This document shows, piece after piece, positions 43,119 through 52,043 of a DNA stretch of 58,716 nt. The notes below the pieces were generated by a model. It was not told where the DNA came from. It was given only the letters and a program-made list of their open reading frames with translations, and searched no databases. The stretch comes from UBA7702 sp051866595 (GTDB taxonomy: Bacteria; Bacillota; Dehalobacteriia; UBA7702): NCBI GenBank assembly GCA_051866595.1, contig JBJDXI010000054.1:1-58716 (forward strand), read 5' to 3'. Numbering within the stretch: position 1 is the stretch's first letter; every line of letters begins with the position of its first letter. The translations under genes were made by a program, and so were the position numbers.

Positions 43119-45581
43119 TTATTCTCCGTGACGGATCCGATCGATCAGGCTTTCCCTGCGGATTCTCCGCTGGATCAGACGGGAGCAAACGATCTGACCA
43201 ATAATAAAGACAGCGACCAGTCCCACCGTTTCCCAAAGAGGATAATGATATTGACTGATGCTCATCATATGAGAAGACTTTGCCCAAAGGAACAGCATAT
43301 AGCCGAAGAAATTGCCCGCCGTCAGCGCGGCAATGAGCGAACCGACGGTAAATACCATCCCTTCGCAATCGAGCATCTTTCTCAGCTGGCGATCTGAAAG
43401 ACCGATGGCCTGCAGCACGCCGATCTCACGCTTTCTCGTAATGATGCTCGTAATCATGGTATTGATCAGGTTCATAAAACTGATGATCGCCACCATACCG
43501 AGGATCAGGTACATGGGATACTTAATGATATTGACGGCAGTCTGACCGATTTTCATTTCCTCATCCAAGGAATACAACGCGAAAAATTCGTTTTCGGCGG
43601 TTATTTCCGTGAGATAAGACTTTAATCCGTCATACTGCGGTTCCGATACATAAATATTGAAATCGGTTACCGCGTTGCTTTCAAGACCAAGATTCCGGAA
43701 AACCTCCTCGGGGACGAGGAAATAACTGCTGCCGCCGGCATCCACACTTCCCGTGACCTTAATCGTCAGCGGGATCTGTCGATCTCCGTCGTACACAACA
43801 AGATCAAGGGTATCGCCGATTTTCAGACCGTATTGATCCATAAAGGTATCGGAAGTAAAAATCGCCCCGTTTTCCGCCGTCATGGCTTCGTAATCCAAGG
43901 TGCCCCGCTTGATTTCCTTTTTATAATCCTTCGCGTCTTCTTTGGAAAAACAGGAGAGATCCACGCGCTTGCCGTCTTCAAATAGTTCCGAGGAAAAATC
44001 CGAACCGACCAGAACGCTCTCGCAGACAGTGATTTTCTCAACGCCGGAGAGTGCTTTCAACTCCGCCATCAGCTCATCGTTCAAGGGATTATTCTGCTGA
44101 ATGCGGTCGAGATTGGTTTCCGGATACTCCTTATCGTTCCAGTTGCAGTCGATGTACAGCCGGAAGTCCCCTTCCGGCACTTCCCTTCTGGCAATATCTT
44201 CCGCTCTCGCGCTGTTCAGCATAGCGGCGAAGCTCAGAAACAGAACACAGCTCAGTCCCATCGTAACCATCGTCACCACCGTGCGTTTTTTATTGCGCCG
44301 CAGATTTGCCGACGTCAGACGCCACAGCGTTACCGAACGATGCTTTTGGCTTCCTTTGATTTTCAACGGCACTTTGCTTTCCTGATAACGAATCGCCTCA
44401 ATGGGAGAAATTTTGGACGCCATTTGCATGGGACGCAGCAAGGAAATGACCACCGTCAATAAAACAGCGACGATGACCAGTAGGATCACAACAGGGGAAA
44501 GCATTTGCAGATGCTCAACGGAAACATCCGGAGAAAAGCTATCGGAAAGTTTTCCGAAAATCAACGGGAGGAAAATCCGGGGAATCAGATATCCGATAAG
44601 CATCCCCGGAGGAAGGGCGAAAGCGGAAACGATGATCCCTTCCGTCAGAAGCATTTTCCGGATCTGTTTCCCGGTAGCTCCCAGCGCCTTCAATTTCCCG
44701 ATCTCGCGGACATCGGTAATGACCGAAACATAATAGATGCTGTAAATCACCAGACCGGAAAAAAGAACGATCAGAAGCGTGATAAAGGCAACGATGGCGG
44801 TCATTTCCGAACCGGGATCGGTCATCACATAAAGATAATCGTTATTATAAGTGATACTGTTTTCATCACAACCGATATCCGCGGCAATCTGGCCGATCAC
44901 ATCCCTTATCTCATCGTAATTCAGATCCTTTTCACCGTAAACGCGCAGATTGGCATAATAGGATCTCTGATCCTCGGAGAAATATTCCCGGATCATAGAT
45001 TCGGAAATTTCAGCACTGTAGGCGATATGAGCATCGCTGACATCGAGCTTTGAATAATCTGTTCCAGATAGAATCCCGCAGATCACAAATTCCCGGGTCT
45101 GAATAATTCCCTCACCGCCGGGACGGAAAGATAAGGTAAAGCGATTGCCCACAGACGGTTCCACACCGATCCGCTCGAAAAAGGCTTTGGGAGCGCTGAT
45201 TTCATTATCACTCTGAGGCGTGCGGCCTTCGATGAGATTACCGGTTCCGTGATAAATGCCGTCTTTCAGCGACTGCCTAAAAGTCAGATAGCCGTTGATT
45301 TTTCCGTATTCCACCGTTGCGAAAATCTCATCGGTCTCCAGAGCTTCCACTTCCTTGTGATTTTTCAATACAGCGACCTGCTGATTGTTCAGATTTCTGA
45401 ACACGGCGTGAATATTGTTTTCCGCCATAGCCTCCCGTCGGTTCAGATCCATCAGACCCATCACCGTTGTACCGAGACCCATCAGTAAAACAGTCATCAG
45501 GAGAATGGCGATCACCGTCAGCAAAGTACGGCTCTTTTGATGACGGATGCGGCTTAATGCGAGTTTTCTTTCGGAAACCAT
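43119..45581 (-). CDS. FtsX/MacB-type ABC transporter permease, large two-unit form
   Basis: An 820-aa permease with an N-terminal helix (about 18-40), a large extracellular domain, a first FtsX unit of three helices (about 265-385), a fourth cytoplasmic loop with IRYQESKVPLK, a second N-terminal helix (about 430), a second extracellular domain and a second FtsX unit (about 690-805). Such proteins export lipoproteins, antibiotics or peptides or sense them. It follows directly on its ATPase gene (no gap) and lies in an operon with a two-component system, as in antimicrobial peptide resistance modules. Substrate unknown. Confidence 0.9.
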   Translation of the reverse strand: MVSERKLALSRIRHQKSRTLLTVIAILLMTVLLMGLGTTVMGLMDLNRREAMAENNIHAVFRNLNNQQVAVLKNHKEVEALETDEIFATVEYGKINGYLTFRQSLKDGIYHGTGNLIEGRTPQSDNEISAPKAFFERIGVEPSVGNRFTLSFRPGGEGIIQTREFVICGILSGTDYSKLDVSDAHIAYSAEISESMIREYFSEDQRSYYANLRVYGEKDLNYDEIRDVIGQIAADIGCDENSITYNNDYLYVMTDPGSEMTAIVAFITLLIVLFSGLVIYSIYYVSVITDVREIGKLKALGATGKQIRKMLLTEGIIVSAFALPPGMLIGYLIPRIFLPLIFGKLSDSFSPDVSVEHLQMLSPVVILLVIVAVLLTVVISLLRPMQMASKISPIEAIRYQESKVPLKIKGSQKHRSVTLWRLTSANLRRNKKRTVVTMVTMGLSCVLFLSFAAMLNSARAEDIARREVPEGDFRLYIDCNWNDKEYPETNLDRIQQNNPLNDELMAELKALSGVEKITVCESVLVGSDFSSELFEDGKRVDLSCFSKEDAKDYKKEIKRGTLDYEAMTAENGAIFTSDTFMDQYGLKIGDTLDLVVYDGDRQIPLTIKVTGSVDAGGSSYFLVPEEVFRNLGLESNAVTDFNIYVSEPQYDGLKSYLTEITAENEFFALYSLDEEMKIGQTAVNIIKYPMYLILGMVAIISFMNLINTMITSIITRKREIGVLQAIGLSDRQLRKMLDCEGMVFTVGSLIAALTAGNFFGYMLFLWAKSSHMMSISQYHYPLWETVGLVAVFIIGQIVCSRLIQRRIRRESLIDRIRHGE

Positions 45582-46250
45582 TTATCTCACCACCCGACCG
45601 TCTTCAATTACAATGGTGTGATCCGCCATCTGGGCAATATCCTCATCATGGGTGATCACCACCAGCGTCTGCCCGTATTTCTTCGCCGACAGTTTTAAAA
45701 GAGCAATGACCTCATCACCGGTCTGGGAATCGAGATTGCCCGTAGGTTCATCGGCAAGAATCACCGAAGGTTTGGCGGCAATGGCCCGGGCGATGGCGGT
45801 TCTCTGCCGTTGACCGCAGGAAAGCGTGTTTGGCAGATTTCCGGTTTTAGCTTCCATACCGAGGGTTTTTATAATATCCGCCACATATTTTTCGTCCACA
45901 CGACGGTGATCCAGTCCCAGCGGCAGGACAATATTCTCCCAGACCGTCAATGACGGCACAAGATTGAAATCCTGAAAAATGAAGCCGATTTCCCGGCGGC
46001 GAATCACCGCCAGTTCTTCCCCGGAAAGATTGGAAATCTTTTGCTCATTGATCCATACCTCACCGGAAGTGGGCGTATCCAGCGCGCCGAGCAAATGGAG
46101 AAGCGTTGATTTGCCGCTGCCTGATTTCCCCACAATGGAAAGAAACATTCCCTGAGGAATCTCAAGATCCACATGATCCACGGCTTTTACCTGATTTTCG
46201 CCGGAACCGTAATATTTGCAGAGATTTTTTGTTTTTAAAACGGTTTTCAT
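45582..46250 (-). CDS. ABC transporter ATP-binding protein (MacB/LolD/BceA type)
   Basis: ATPase of 222 aa. Walker A GKSGSGKSTLLHLLGALD (about 41), Q-loop FIFQDFNLVPSLT, Walker B VILADEPTGNLD and H-loop ITHDEDIAQ are standard. The signature is LSCGQRQRTAIARAI: the second Gly of LSGGQ is replaced by Cys. GGAGGTACTCATT lies upstream of the ATG. The 45-nt gap after the kinase gene contains TATAAT but no matching -35, so an internal promoter is possible but weak. Confidence 0.92.
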   Translation of the reverse strand: MKTVLKTKNLCKYYGSGENQVKAVDHVDLEIPQGMFLSIVGKSGSGKSTLLHLLGALDTPTSGEVWINEQKISNLSGEELAVIRRREIGFIFQDFNLVPSLTVWENIVLPLGLDHRRVDEKYVADIIKTLGMEAKTGNLPNTLSCGQRQRTAIARAIAAKPSVILADEPTGNLDSQTGDEVIALLKLSAKKYGQTLVVITHDEDIAQMADHTIVIEDGRVVR

Positions 46251-46295
46251 AATGAGTACCTCCTTACGTCATGTATTCATTATAAATCCGGTTTC

Positions 46296-47519
46296 TTACA
46301 ATGAGCTTACAGACCGCGGAAGCTGAACGATAAACCGGCTCCCTCCTTCGGAAACGGAACCCACCGAAACGGAGCCGCCGCTGTCCTCCAGAATTTTCCG
46401 GGAGAGATAAAGTCCCACGCCGGAACCATCCTGATTCCGGACAACTTCATGACGGCCGCGGTAAAAACGCTGAAAGATTTTGTTTTTCTCCTCCCTGGAA
46501 ATACCGATTCCCTGATCCTCAATCTCTATGCGGACAAAGCTGTACAGCTTATGCACCCGGATCAGAACCGGCGTATGCTCCGGACTATATTTCACCGCGT
46601 TATCCAGAATATTGGAAATAGCTTCCGGCACCCATTTTTTATCCAGACAGAGTTTTTCATCGGTAAATTCTTCCGTAATGATTTCCATATTCTTTTCCGA
46701 GGCCTTCGGATAAACGGTATTCACGGCGCTGATGAGGAGTTCCACCAGAGATACAGTTTCCGGCTGTAGCGTAATCATTTTACTTTCCAGCCTTGAAATT
46801 TGAATCAGGGAGGCGGAAAGAGATTCCAGTTTCCCGATCTGAAGACGGCACCTCCCCAGAAACTCCTCTTTTTCCGACGGCGAAGAACTTTCCATGGCCA
46901 TGGAAAAACAGGATTTCAAAGCGCTGATAGGTGTTTTGAGCTGATGAGAAATATCTGTCACCAAGGTTTTGGTGGCGTCGCGCTCCTCGTTCAGACGCTC
47001 TGTTTTCCATTGGAGTTTATGAGAGAGTTTCTGAATCGTATCGGCAAAATGGTCGTTTTTCAGTTTTTTAAAATCACTGTCTTCGGGAAAAGCGTCGGTG
47101 AGGCATCCGTCCAGAAGAAATAAAATCTGGTTTTCCTGGGCCTCTCTTTGCTTTTTCAAACGCCACAAAAAGAAACAGCCGGCAAAGCTGAGAATAAAAA
47201 ACGACAGCGACGACAACAAAACCAACCGATACAGGGAATACTCATATCGGGAAGCATCCCAAAAAGAAACGGTGTCGTGATAACCGTAAGGAACCATCAG
47301 TTCTTCCCCGTGGGCCTTTGCCTTGGGATCGTCTTTTTCCAAGGAAGACATCAGCACCTCTTCCGCTTCGGGATATTCGGCAATCACACTGCCGATAAGC
47401 TGTTTAACTGTGTCCATTTCACGCTCATAGACATCGGATATCAGGGAAAAACCCAACACCGCGAAAGCCGCGGTCCATATCAAATTGATTCCTATCAGGA
47501 TTACAACATTACGTTTCAT
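46296..47519 (-). CDS. Membrane sensor histidine kinase
   Basis: A 407-aa kinase. Two membrane helices (about 4-26 and 100-122) border a 70-residue extracellular domain. The HisKA motif is TDISHQLKTPISALK with the phosphorylated His; HATPase motifs are ISNILDNAVKYSPE (N box), EDQGIGIS (G1) and GSGVGLYLSRKI (G2). ATG 47519 overlaps the response-regulator stop by four bases (ATGA), so I prefer it to ATG 47531, where the Shine-Dalgarno would be too close. The sensed signal is unknown; context suggests envelope stress or peptides. Confidence 0.92.
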   Translation of the reverse strand: MKRNVVILIGINLIWTAAFAVLGFSLISDVYEREMDTVKQLIGSVIAEYPEAEEVLMSSLEKDDPKAKAHGEELMVPYGYHDTVSFWDASRYEYSLYRLVLLSSLSFFILSFAGCFFLWRLKKQREAQENQILFLLDGCLTDAFPEDSDFKKLKNDHFADTIQKLSHKLQWKTERLNEERDATKTLVTDISHQLKTPISALKSCFSMAMESSSPSEKEEFLGRCRLQIGKLESLSASLIQISRLESKMITLQPETVSLVELLISAVNTVYPKASEKNMEIITEEFTDEKLCLDKKWVPEAISNILDNAVKYSPEHTPVLIRVHKLYSFVRIEIEDQGIGISREEKNKIFQRFYRGRHEVVRNQDGSGVGLYLSRKILEDSGGSVSVGSVSEGGSRFIVQLPRSVSSL

Positions 47520-48202
47520 CTTTTCACACATTCCTCATCCCAGATATAGCCCAGACCCCGGATATTCTTGATCCGAACCGGTTTCGATGGATCCTCTTCC
47601 ATTTTTTCACGGAGGCGACGGATATTTACGGCAAGCGTATTGTCATCGACAAAATCACCGTCAATGTCCCAGAGAGATTCCAACAGCTGATTTTTCGATA
47701 AGACCTTCCTCGGATTCTCCATGAAATAAATCAGAAGCTTCTGTTCTTTGGCGGTGAGATTGAGATATTCACCGTCTTTCATCACCCTGTTTTCAGCCAG
47801 CAAATAAACGATGGAGCCGGAAACAAGGCTTTCCGGCGATTCGGGACGGATACGCTTTGACAGAACACGAACTTTGGAAACAAGCACATCCAGGGAAAAG
47901 GGTTTTGTCATATAATCATCGGCGCCGGCTTTGTAGCCCCGGAGTATATCCCCTTCCGTATCCAGCGCCGTCAAGAACAGAAAGATTACATCGCTTTCCG
48001 CCCGAACTCTGCGGCAAAAATCCATCCCGTTTCCGTCAGGGAGACCCACATCACAGATGACCAGATCCATCTTTTCCGTCCGGTTCAGCGACAACGCTTG
48101 CCCTTCGGAAAAAGCGGAATATACGACATACCCTTCCTTTTCGAGCTTCCGACGTATGGCGTGATTCAAACTTTCATCGTCTTCCACGAGCAATAAGTTC
48201 AT
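47516..48202 (-). CDS. OmpR-family response regulator
   Basis: Receiver domain (about 1-115): acidic pocket EDD (about 7), phosphoacceptor Asp in DLVICDVGLPDG (about 50), Thr in FLTALD and Lys in MTKPFS. Winged-helix DNA-binding domain (about 130-225) with LTAKEQKLLIYFMEN and NTLAVNIRRLREKM. ATG 48202 (MNLLLVEDDESLN) follows GGAGATGTGAGT; an in-frame GTG lies six bases upstream. First gene of a regulator/kinase/ATPase/permease operon. Confidence 0.94.
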   Translation of the reverse strand: MNLLLVEDDESLNHAIRRKLEKEGYVVYSAFSEGQALSLNRTEKMDLVICDVGLPDGNGMDFCRRVRAESDVIFLFLTALDTEGDILRGYKAGADDYMTKPFSLDVLVSKVRVLSKRIRPESPESLVSGSIVYLLAENRVMKDGEYLNLTAKEQKLLIYFMENPRKVLSKNQLLESLWDIDGDFVDDNTLAVNIRRLREKMEEDPSKPVRIKNIRGLGYIWDEECVKR

Positions 48203-48225
48203 ACTCACATCTCCTTTGTCTTTCC

Positions 48226-48254
48226 ATCATATCGAAAGGCCGCGCCTTTGTCAA
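48226..48254 (-). promoter_or_regulatory. Promoter of the two-component/ABC operon with palindrome in the spacer
   Basis: Minus strand TTGACA (48254-48249), 17 nt, TATGAT (48231-48226). The spacer carries the perfect inverted repeat AAAGGC-GCG-GCCTTT (48249-48235), almost filling the space between the two boxes. A bound repressor or activator there would act on polymerase directly. Confidence 0.85.
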
Positions 48255-48295
48255 CAGATCAAGATATAGAGAGACACGTTTATCAAAGGAAACAT

Positions 48296-48328
48296 AAAAA
48301 AACCGCCGGTGTGCTGACCGGCGGTTTT
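48296..48328 (-). terminator. Terminator of the EF-G-like gene
   Basis: Minus strand AAAACCGCCGGT, loop CAGCAC, ACCGGCGGTTTT followed by more T: a perfect GC-rich 9-bp core extended by A-T pairs. It lies 14 nt after the stop of the EF-G-like gene. Confidence 0.93.
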
Positions 48329-48341
48329 AATGTTGCTGAAA

Positions 48342-50378
48342 TTATTCTTTTTCGGCTTTGGCGGCGGCGATGACTTTTTCCGCCAGGTTCTGGGGAAGTT
48401 CTTCATAAGCGTGGAATTCCATGCTGAAGGAGCCTCTGCCCTGAGTCATAGAGCGAAGGTCGATGGCGTAGGTGTACATTTCCGAAAGCGGAGCCTGAGC
48501 ACGGATGCACTGGAGACCGTCTTCTTCGGCTTTCTCCATACCAAGAACACGGCCGCGGCGGGTGTTCATATCGCCCATAATGTCGCCCATGAACTGATCG
48601 GGAACGAGAACTTCCACATCCATCACGGGTTCAAGGAGAATGGGTTTCGCCACTTCGCAGCCTTTTTTGAAGGCCAGGGAAGCCGCGATCTTGAAGGCCA
48701 TTTCCGAGGAGTCCACGGGATGATAGGAACCATCTTTGAGGTTGACTTTGATGTTGGTTACGGGATAACCGGCGAGGATCCCTTCTTCCATGGCTTCACG
48801 GAAGCCTTTTTCAACGGCGGGAATGTAGTTCTTGGGAACGGAACCGCCGAAGATGGTTTCGGTAAATTCAAAGTCGCTGTCGGGGCAGTATTCCATATCA
48901 ACGATGATGTCACCGAACTGACCGTGACCGCCGGACTGTTTCTTATGACGGCCCTGAATATCTCTGGCAGCGCCGCGGATGGTTTCTCTGTAAGGAACTT
49001 TCACCGGTTCTTTTTCAACTTCTACGCTGAATTTCTTGGCAAGACGGTCGATAACGATACCCACATGAGCTTCGCCGAGACCGGTAAGAAGGGTCTGTTT
49101 GGTTTCTTTGTTCTTTTCAAGTTTGAGGGTGGGGTCTTCTTCCAACAGACGAGTCAGAGCGTTGCCGAGTTTATCTTCGTCGGCTTTGGATTTCGGCGCG
49201 ATAGCAATGGTATAAGTGGGAACGGGATATTTGATCCCTTCCAGATTTACGGGGTTGGATTTGGTGCAGAGAGTGTCACCGCTGCCGGCACGGGGCATTT
49301 TGGCCAGCATACCGATATCGCCGGTTTTAAATTCGTTCATGGCGATCTGCGTTTTACCGCACATCGTACCGGAGGAGCTGATCTTTTCATCAACGTCTTT
49401 GGTGCTATTATAGAGGGTACCTTCGGCTTTGAAATTCCCCTGCATCACTTTGAAGAAGCTGATTTTGCCCACATAGGGGTCGGTCATGGTTTTGAATACC
49501 AAATTAGCGAAGGGAGCATCGGCATCAATTTCTTCGGAAGCTTCCAACGGATTGGGAGCATAAGCGCAGATGGCGTCGGTAATCTTGTCAATACCGATAC
49601 CGGTAAGAGCGCCGCAAGCGAAAACGGGAGCCAGTTCGCCGTTTTTGATACCGGCTTTCAGGCCTTTCACGATTTCATCGTGATCCAGTTCCAGAGTATC
49701 GAGATATTTTTCCAGAAGATCATCGTCACCGTTAGCGGCGGCTTCCATCAGCATTTCGCGATAATTTTCAATATCGTCTTCCAGTTCCGCGGGAATATCG
49801 ATTTCCTTGGCTTTGCCTTTTTCATAGGTATAAGCTTTCATTTCCACAATATCCACAACACCGGAGAAAGTTTCACCGGCGCCGATGGGAATCTGAACGG
49901 GAACGATGTCCATAGTAAGAGCGCTTCTCAAAGATTCCAGTGCTTTATCGAAATCGGCGTTTTCTCTGTCCATTCTGTTGACCAGAACGAAACGGGAAGT
50001 TTTTCTTTTGTCCGCTTCTTTCCAGATCAGCTCGGTGCTGACCTGAGCGCCGGAAACAGCGTCGGCAACCATCAGGAGACAATCGGCAATACGCAGAGCG
50101 CCTTTGACGTCGCCATAGAAATCCATAAAGCCGGGAGTATCCAGCAGGTTAATTTTACAATCTTTATGTTCAAATGCCAGCAGAGAGGTGCTGATCGAAA
50201 TTTTCTTTTTCGCTTCTTCGGGGAGATAGTCGGAAACACTGTTTCCTTCGTCCACTTTACCAAGTCTGGAAAGACTGCCGGTATTATAGACCATATATTC
50301 GGCCACTGAAGTTTTGCCGGTACCCTGGTGACCAACGAGGACAACATTTCTGATTTTTTCGGACGGATATACTTTCAT
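48342..50378 (-). CDS. Elongation factor G-like GTPase (FusA2-type)
   Basis: A 678-aa translational GTPase related to EF-G but with altered motifs: G1 GHQGTGKTSVAE instead of GHxDxGKTT (about 17), G3 DTPGFMDF instead of DTPGHVDF (about 77), and G4 NRMDRENADF. The domain order (GTPase, II, III, IV, V) and the end region (VPDQFMGDIMGDMNTRRGRV) fit EF-G. The main EF-G gene normally lies in the str operon with rpsL, not here. Its role is unclear; such paralogues may act in recycling or under stress. AGGAGGTTCATA precedes the ATG. Confidence 0.88.
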   Translation of the reverse strand: MKVYPSEKIRNVVLVGHQGTGKTSVAEYMVYNTGSLSRLGKVDEGNSVSDYLPEEAKKKISISTSLLAFEHKDCKINLLDTPGFMDFYGDVKGALRIADCLLMVADAVSGAQVSTELIWKEADKRKTSRFVLVNRMDRENADFDKALESLRSALTMDIVPVQIPIGAGETFSGVVDIVEMKAYTYEKGKAKEIDIPAELEDDIENYREMLMEAAANGDDDLLEKYLDTLELDHDEIVKGLKAGIKNGELAPVFACGALTGIGIDKITDAICAYAPNPLEASEEIDADAPFANLVFKTMTDPYVGKISFFKVMQGNFKAEGTLYNSTKDVDEKISSSGTMCGKTQIAMNEFKTGDIGMLAKMPRAGSGDTLCTKSNPVNLEGIKYPVPTYTIAIAPKSKADEDKLGNALTRLLEEDPTLKLEKNKETKQTLLTGLGEAHVGIVIDRLAKKFSVEVEKEPVKVPYRETIRGAARDIQGRHKKQSGGHGQFGDIIVDMEYCPDSDFEFTETIFGGSVPKNYIPAVEKGFREAMEEGILAGYPVTNIKVNLKDGSYHPVDSSEMAFKIAASLAFKKGCEVAKPILLEPVMDVEVLVPDQFMGDIMGDMNTRRGRVLGMEKAEEDGLQCIRAQAPLSEMYTYAIDLRSMTQGRGSFSMEFHAYEELPQNLAEKVIAAAKAEKE

Positions 50379-50510
50379 TATGAACCTCCTAAGATTAAAT
50401 GCAAACTTCCACCTTATATATTTGATACAAATTCATAAAATCCTTTAATTTCAACAAAAAAAATACGTATAAATTTCATCTTTTTTTCGTAACCTGTATC
50501 GGTGAAATAC

Positions 50511-52043
50511 ATGAAAAAAGAAACCATTTTATACGGCACCGCCGTATTGATCTTTACCAATTCCGCGGTAAAGCTGATGAGCCTGATTTACAGAGGGATC
50601 ATGATCCGCCTGATCGGCGCGGAGGGTCTGGGACTCACCGAACTTATGATGCCCTTTTACTCTTTTTTAATTGTTATCGCGTCTTTGGGGATTCCTCTGG
50701 CGATCTCCAATTTTATCAGCGCGGAAACGGATGAGCAAAAGATTCAGGATATTTTCCACACCGGCGCGGTTCTGCTGGTTCTGAACGGTCTGGCTGTAAC
50801 GTTGCTTACTTTTGGTCTCTTTCCCCTGTTTAAGGACATAATATTTTCCGACAGCCGCGTTCTGCCGGGTTTTCTCGTGCTTATTCCCACGGTCTTTCTG
50901 ATTTCCGCCTTTTCGGCACTGAGAGGATTTTTTCAGGGATCCAGACTCTCCTCCCTCATCGGCAAAAGTCAGGTCGCCGAACAGTTCGCCCGGATGATCG
51001 CCGGGATTCTTCTCATCTCCCTTCTTCTCCGTTCCCGCTGTTCCCTGACAGTTCTCATCGTCGGGTTTTCTTTAGCTTCATTCATCGCGGAGCTTTGCGG
51101 AGGAGCTTATTTACTTCGGAAATATCGAAAAATGCGGTTAAAGAGAAAAGTAACGTTCCAAAAAGATCTCGCAGGAAATATGCTCCGGACGGGAGCACCA
51201 ATCACAATGAGCCGCATTGTGATCTCTCTGACCTCGGCCTTTCAGGCGGTGATCATTCCCCGGATTCTCATTTCCCAGGGAGCTTCCATCGGGGACGCCG
51301 CCACTTTTTACGGCCTTTTCGCCGGTGTGGCCCTTACGGTTCTGCACCTTCCCTCCGTTGTCACGGGAGCACTCACAACGCCGCTGATGCCGGCCATCGC
51401 CGCGGCGAACGGCAGCGGAAACCTCCGTCTGCGCAACGAGCGAATCGGTAAAAGCATTCTTTTCACGAATTTTACGGCATTGCCGATTCTCGCTCTTTTA
51501 TTCTATTATGCCGAAGAAATCTGCGGACTGCTTTTCGCCTCGCCACAGGCCGGATATTACCTTGCCTTTTTATCTCTCGGCGGCATTTTTCTTTATTTAC
51601 AGCAACCCATTATCACCATTTTGCAAGGCATGAATCGGTTTTCACGGCTTTTTGTTCATTACTGCGCCGCGGATTTTTTATATCTTGCCGCCCTGATTTT
51701 TTTCGGCATTTACGGTATATTTTCCATTGAACGCTTTATGGTAATCTTTATCGCCAACGATATATTGATTTTCGCCCTCAATTATATCTATCTGAAACGT
51801 CTGACCCATTTCCGGATTTCCGTATTGAAAACCTATTTCGCTCCGATCCTTGCCGTCGCGGCGGGATTCATCGTCATTTTACCTGCTGAAAAATACATGA
51901 TGCAGACAAATATCACGAATCTATGGTCCATGATACTGTCTGCATTTCTGTTCTTACTTCTTTATTTTTTTACTCTCTACATCAGCGGTGCCCTCGACAA
52001 AGAGCTCATTTCATCGCTTTTATCTCGGCAAAGACGTCGCTGA
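50511..52043 (+). CDS. spoVB: SpoVB/MurJ-like polysaccharide (lipid-linked) flippase
   Basis: MATE/MOP-superfamily membrane protein of 510 aa with about 14 hydrophobic helices, beginning MKKETILYGTAVLIFTNSAV. Typical family parts are MIRLIGAEGLGLTELMMPFY, ALRGFFQGSRLSSL and QQPIITILQGMNR. SpoVB is needed for spore cortex synthesis, and homologues flip lipid-linked precursors. ATG 50511 follows GGTGAAATAC; a GTG at 50502 is less likely. It converges with surE and overlaps it by 38 nt. The neighbouring spore genes support the sporulation role, though a vegetative one is possible. Confidence 0.85.
   Translation: MKKETILYGTAVLIFTNSAVKLMSLIYRGIMIRLIGAEGLGLTELMMPFYSFLIVIASLGIPLAISNFISAETDEQKIQDIFHTGAVLLVLNGLAVTLLTFGLFPLFKDIIFSDSRVLPGFLVLIPTVFLISAFSALRGFFQGSRLSSLIGKSQVAEQFARMIAGILLISLLLRSRCSLTVLIVGFSLASFIAELCGGAYLLRKYRKMRLKRKVTFQKDLAGNMLRTGAPITMSRIVISLTSAFQAVIIPRILISQGASIGDAATFYGLFAGVALTVLHLPSVVTGALTTPLMPAIAAANGSGNLRLRNERIGKSILFTNFTALPILALLFYYAEEICGLLFASPQAGYYLAFLSLGGIFLYLQQPIITILQGMNRFSRLFVHYCAADFLYLAALIFFGIYGIFSIERFMVIFIANDILIFALNYIYLKRLTHFRISVLKTYFAPILAVAAGFIVILPAEKYMMQTNITNLWSMILSAFLFLLLYFFTLYISGALDKELISSLLSRQRRR

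Noticed and set aside
48330..50309. A 659-codon plus-strand frame opposite the EF-G-like gene
   Set aside because: Antisense shadow caused by codon bias; the Phe/Gly/His-rich translation matches nothing, and it starts inside the terminator of the EF-G-like gene.
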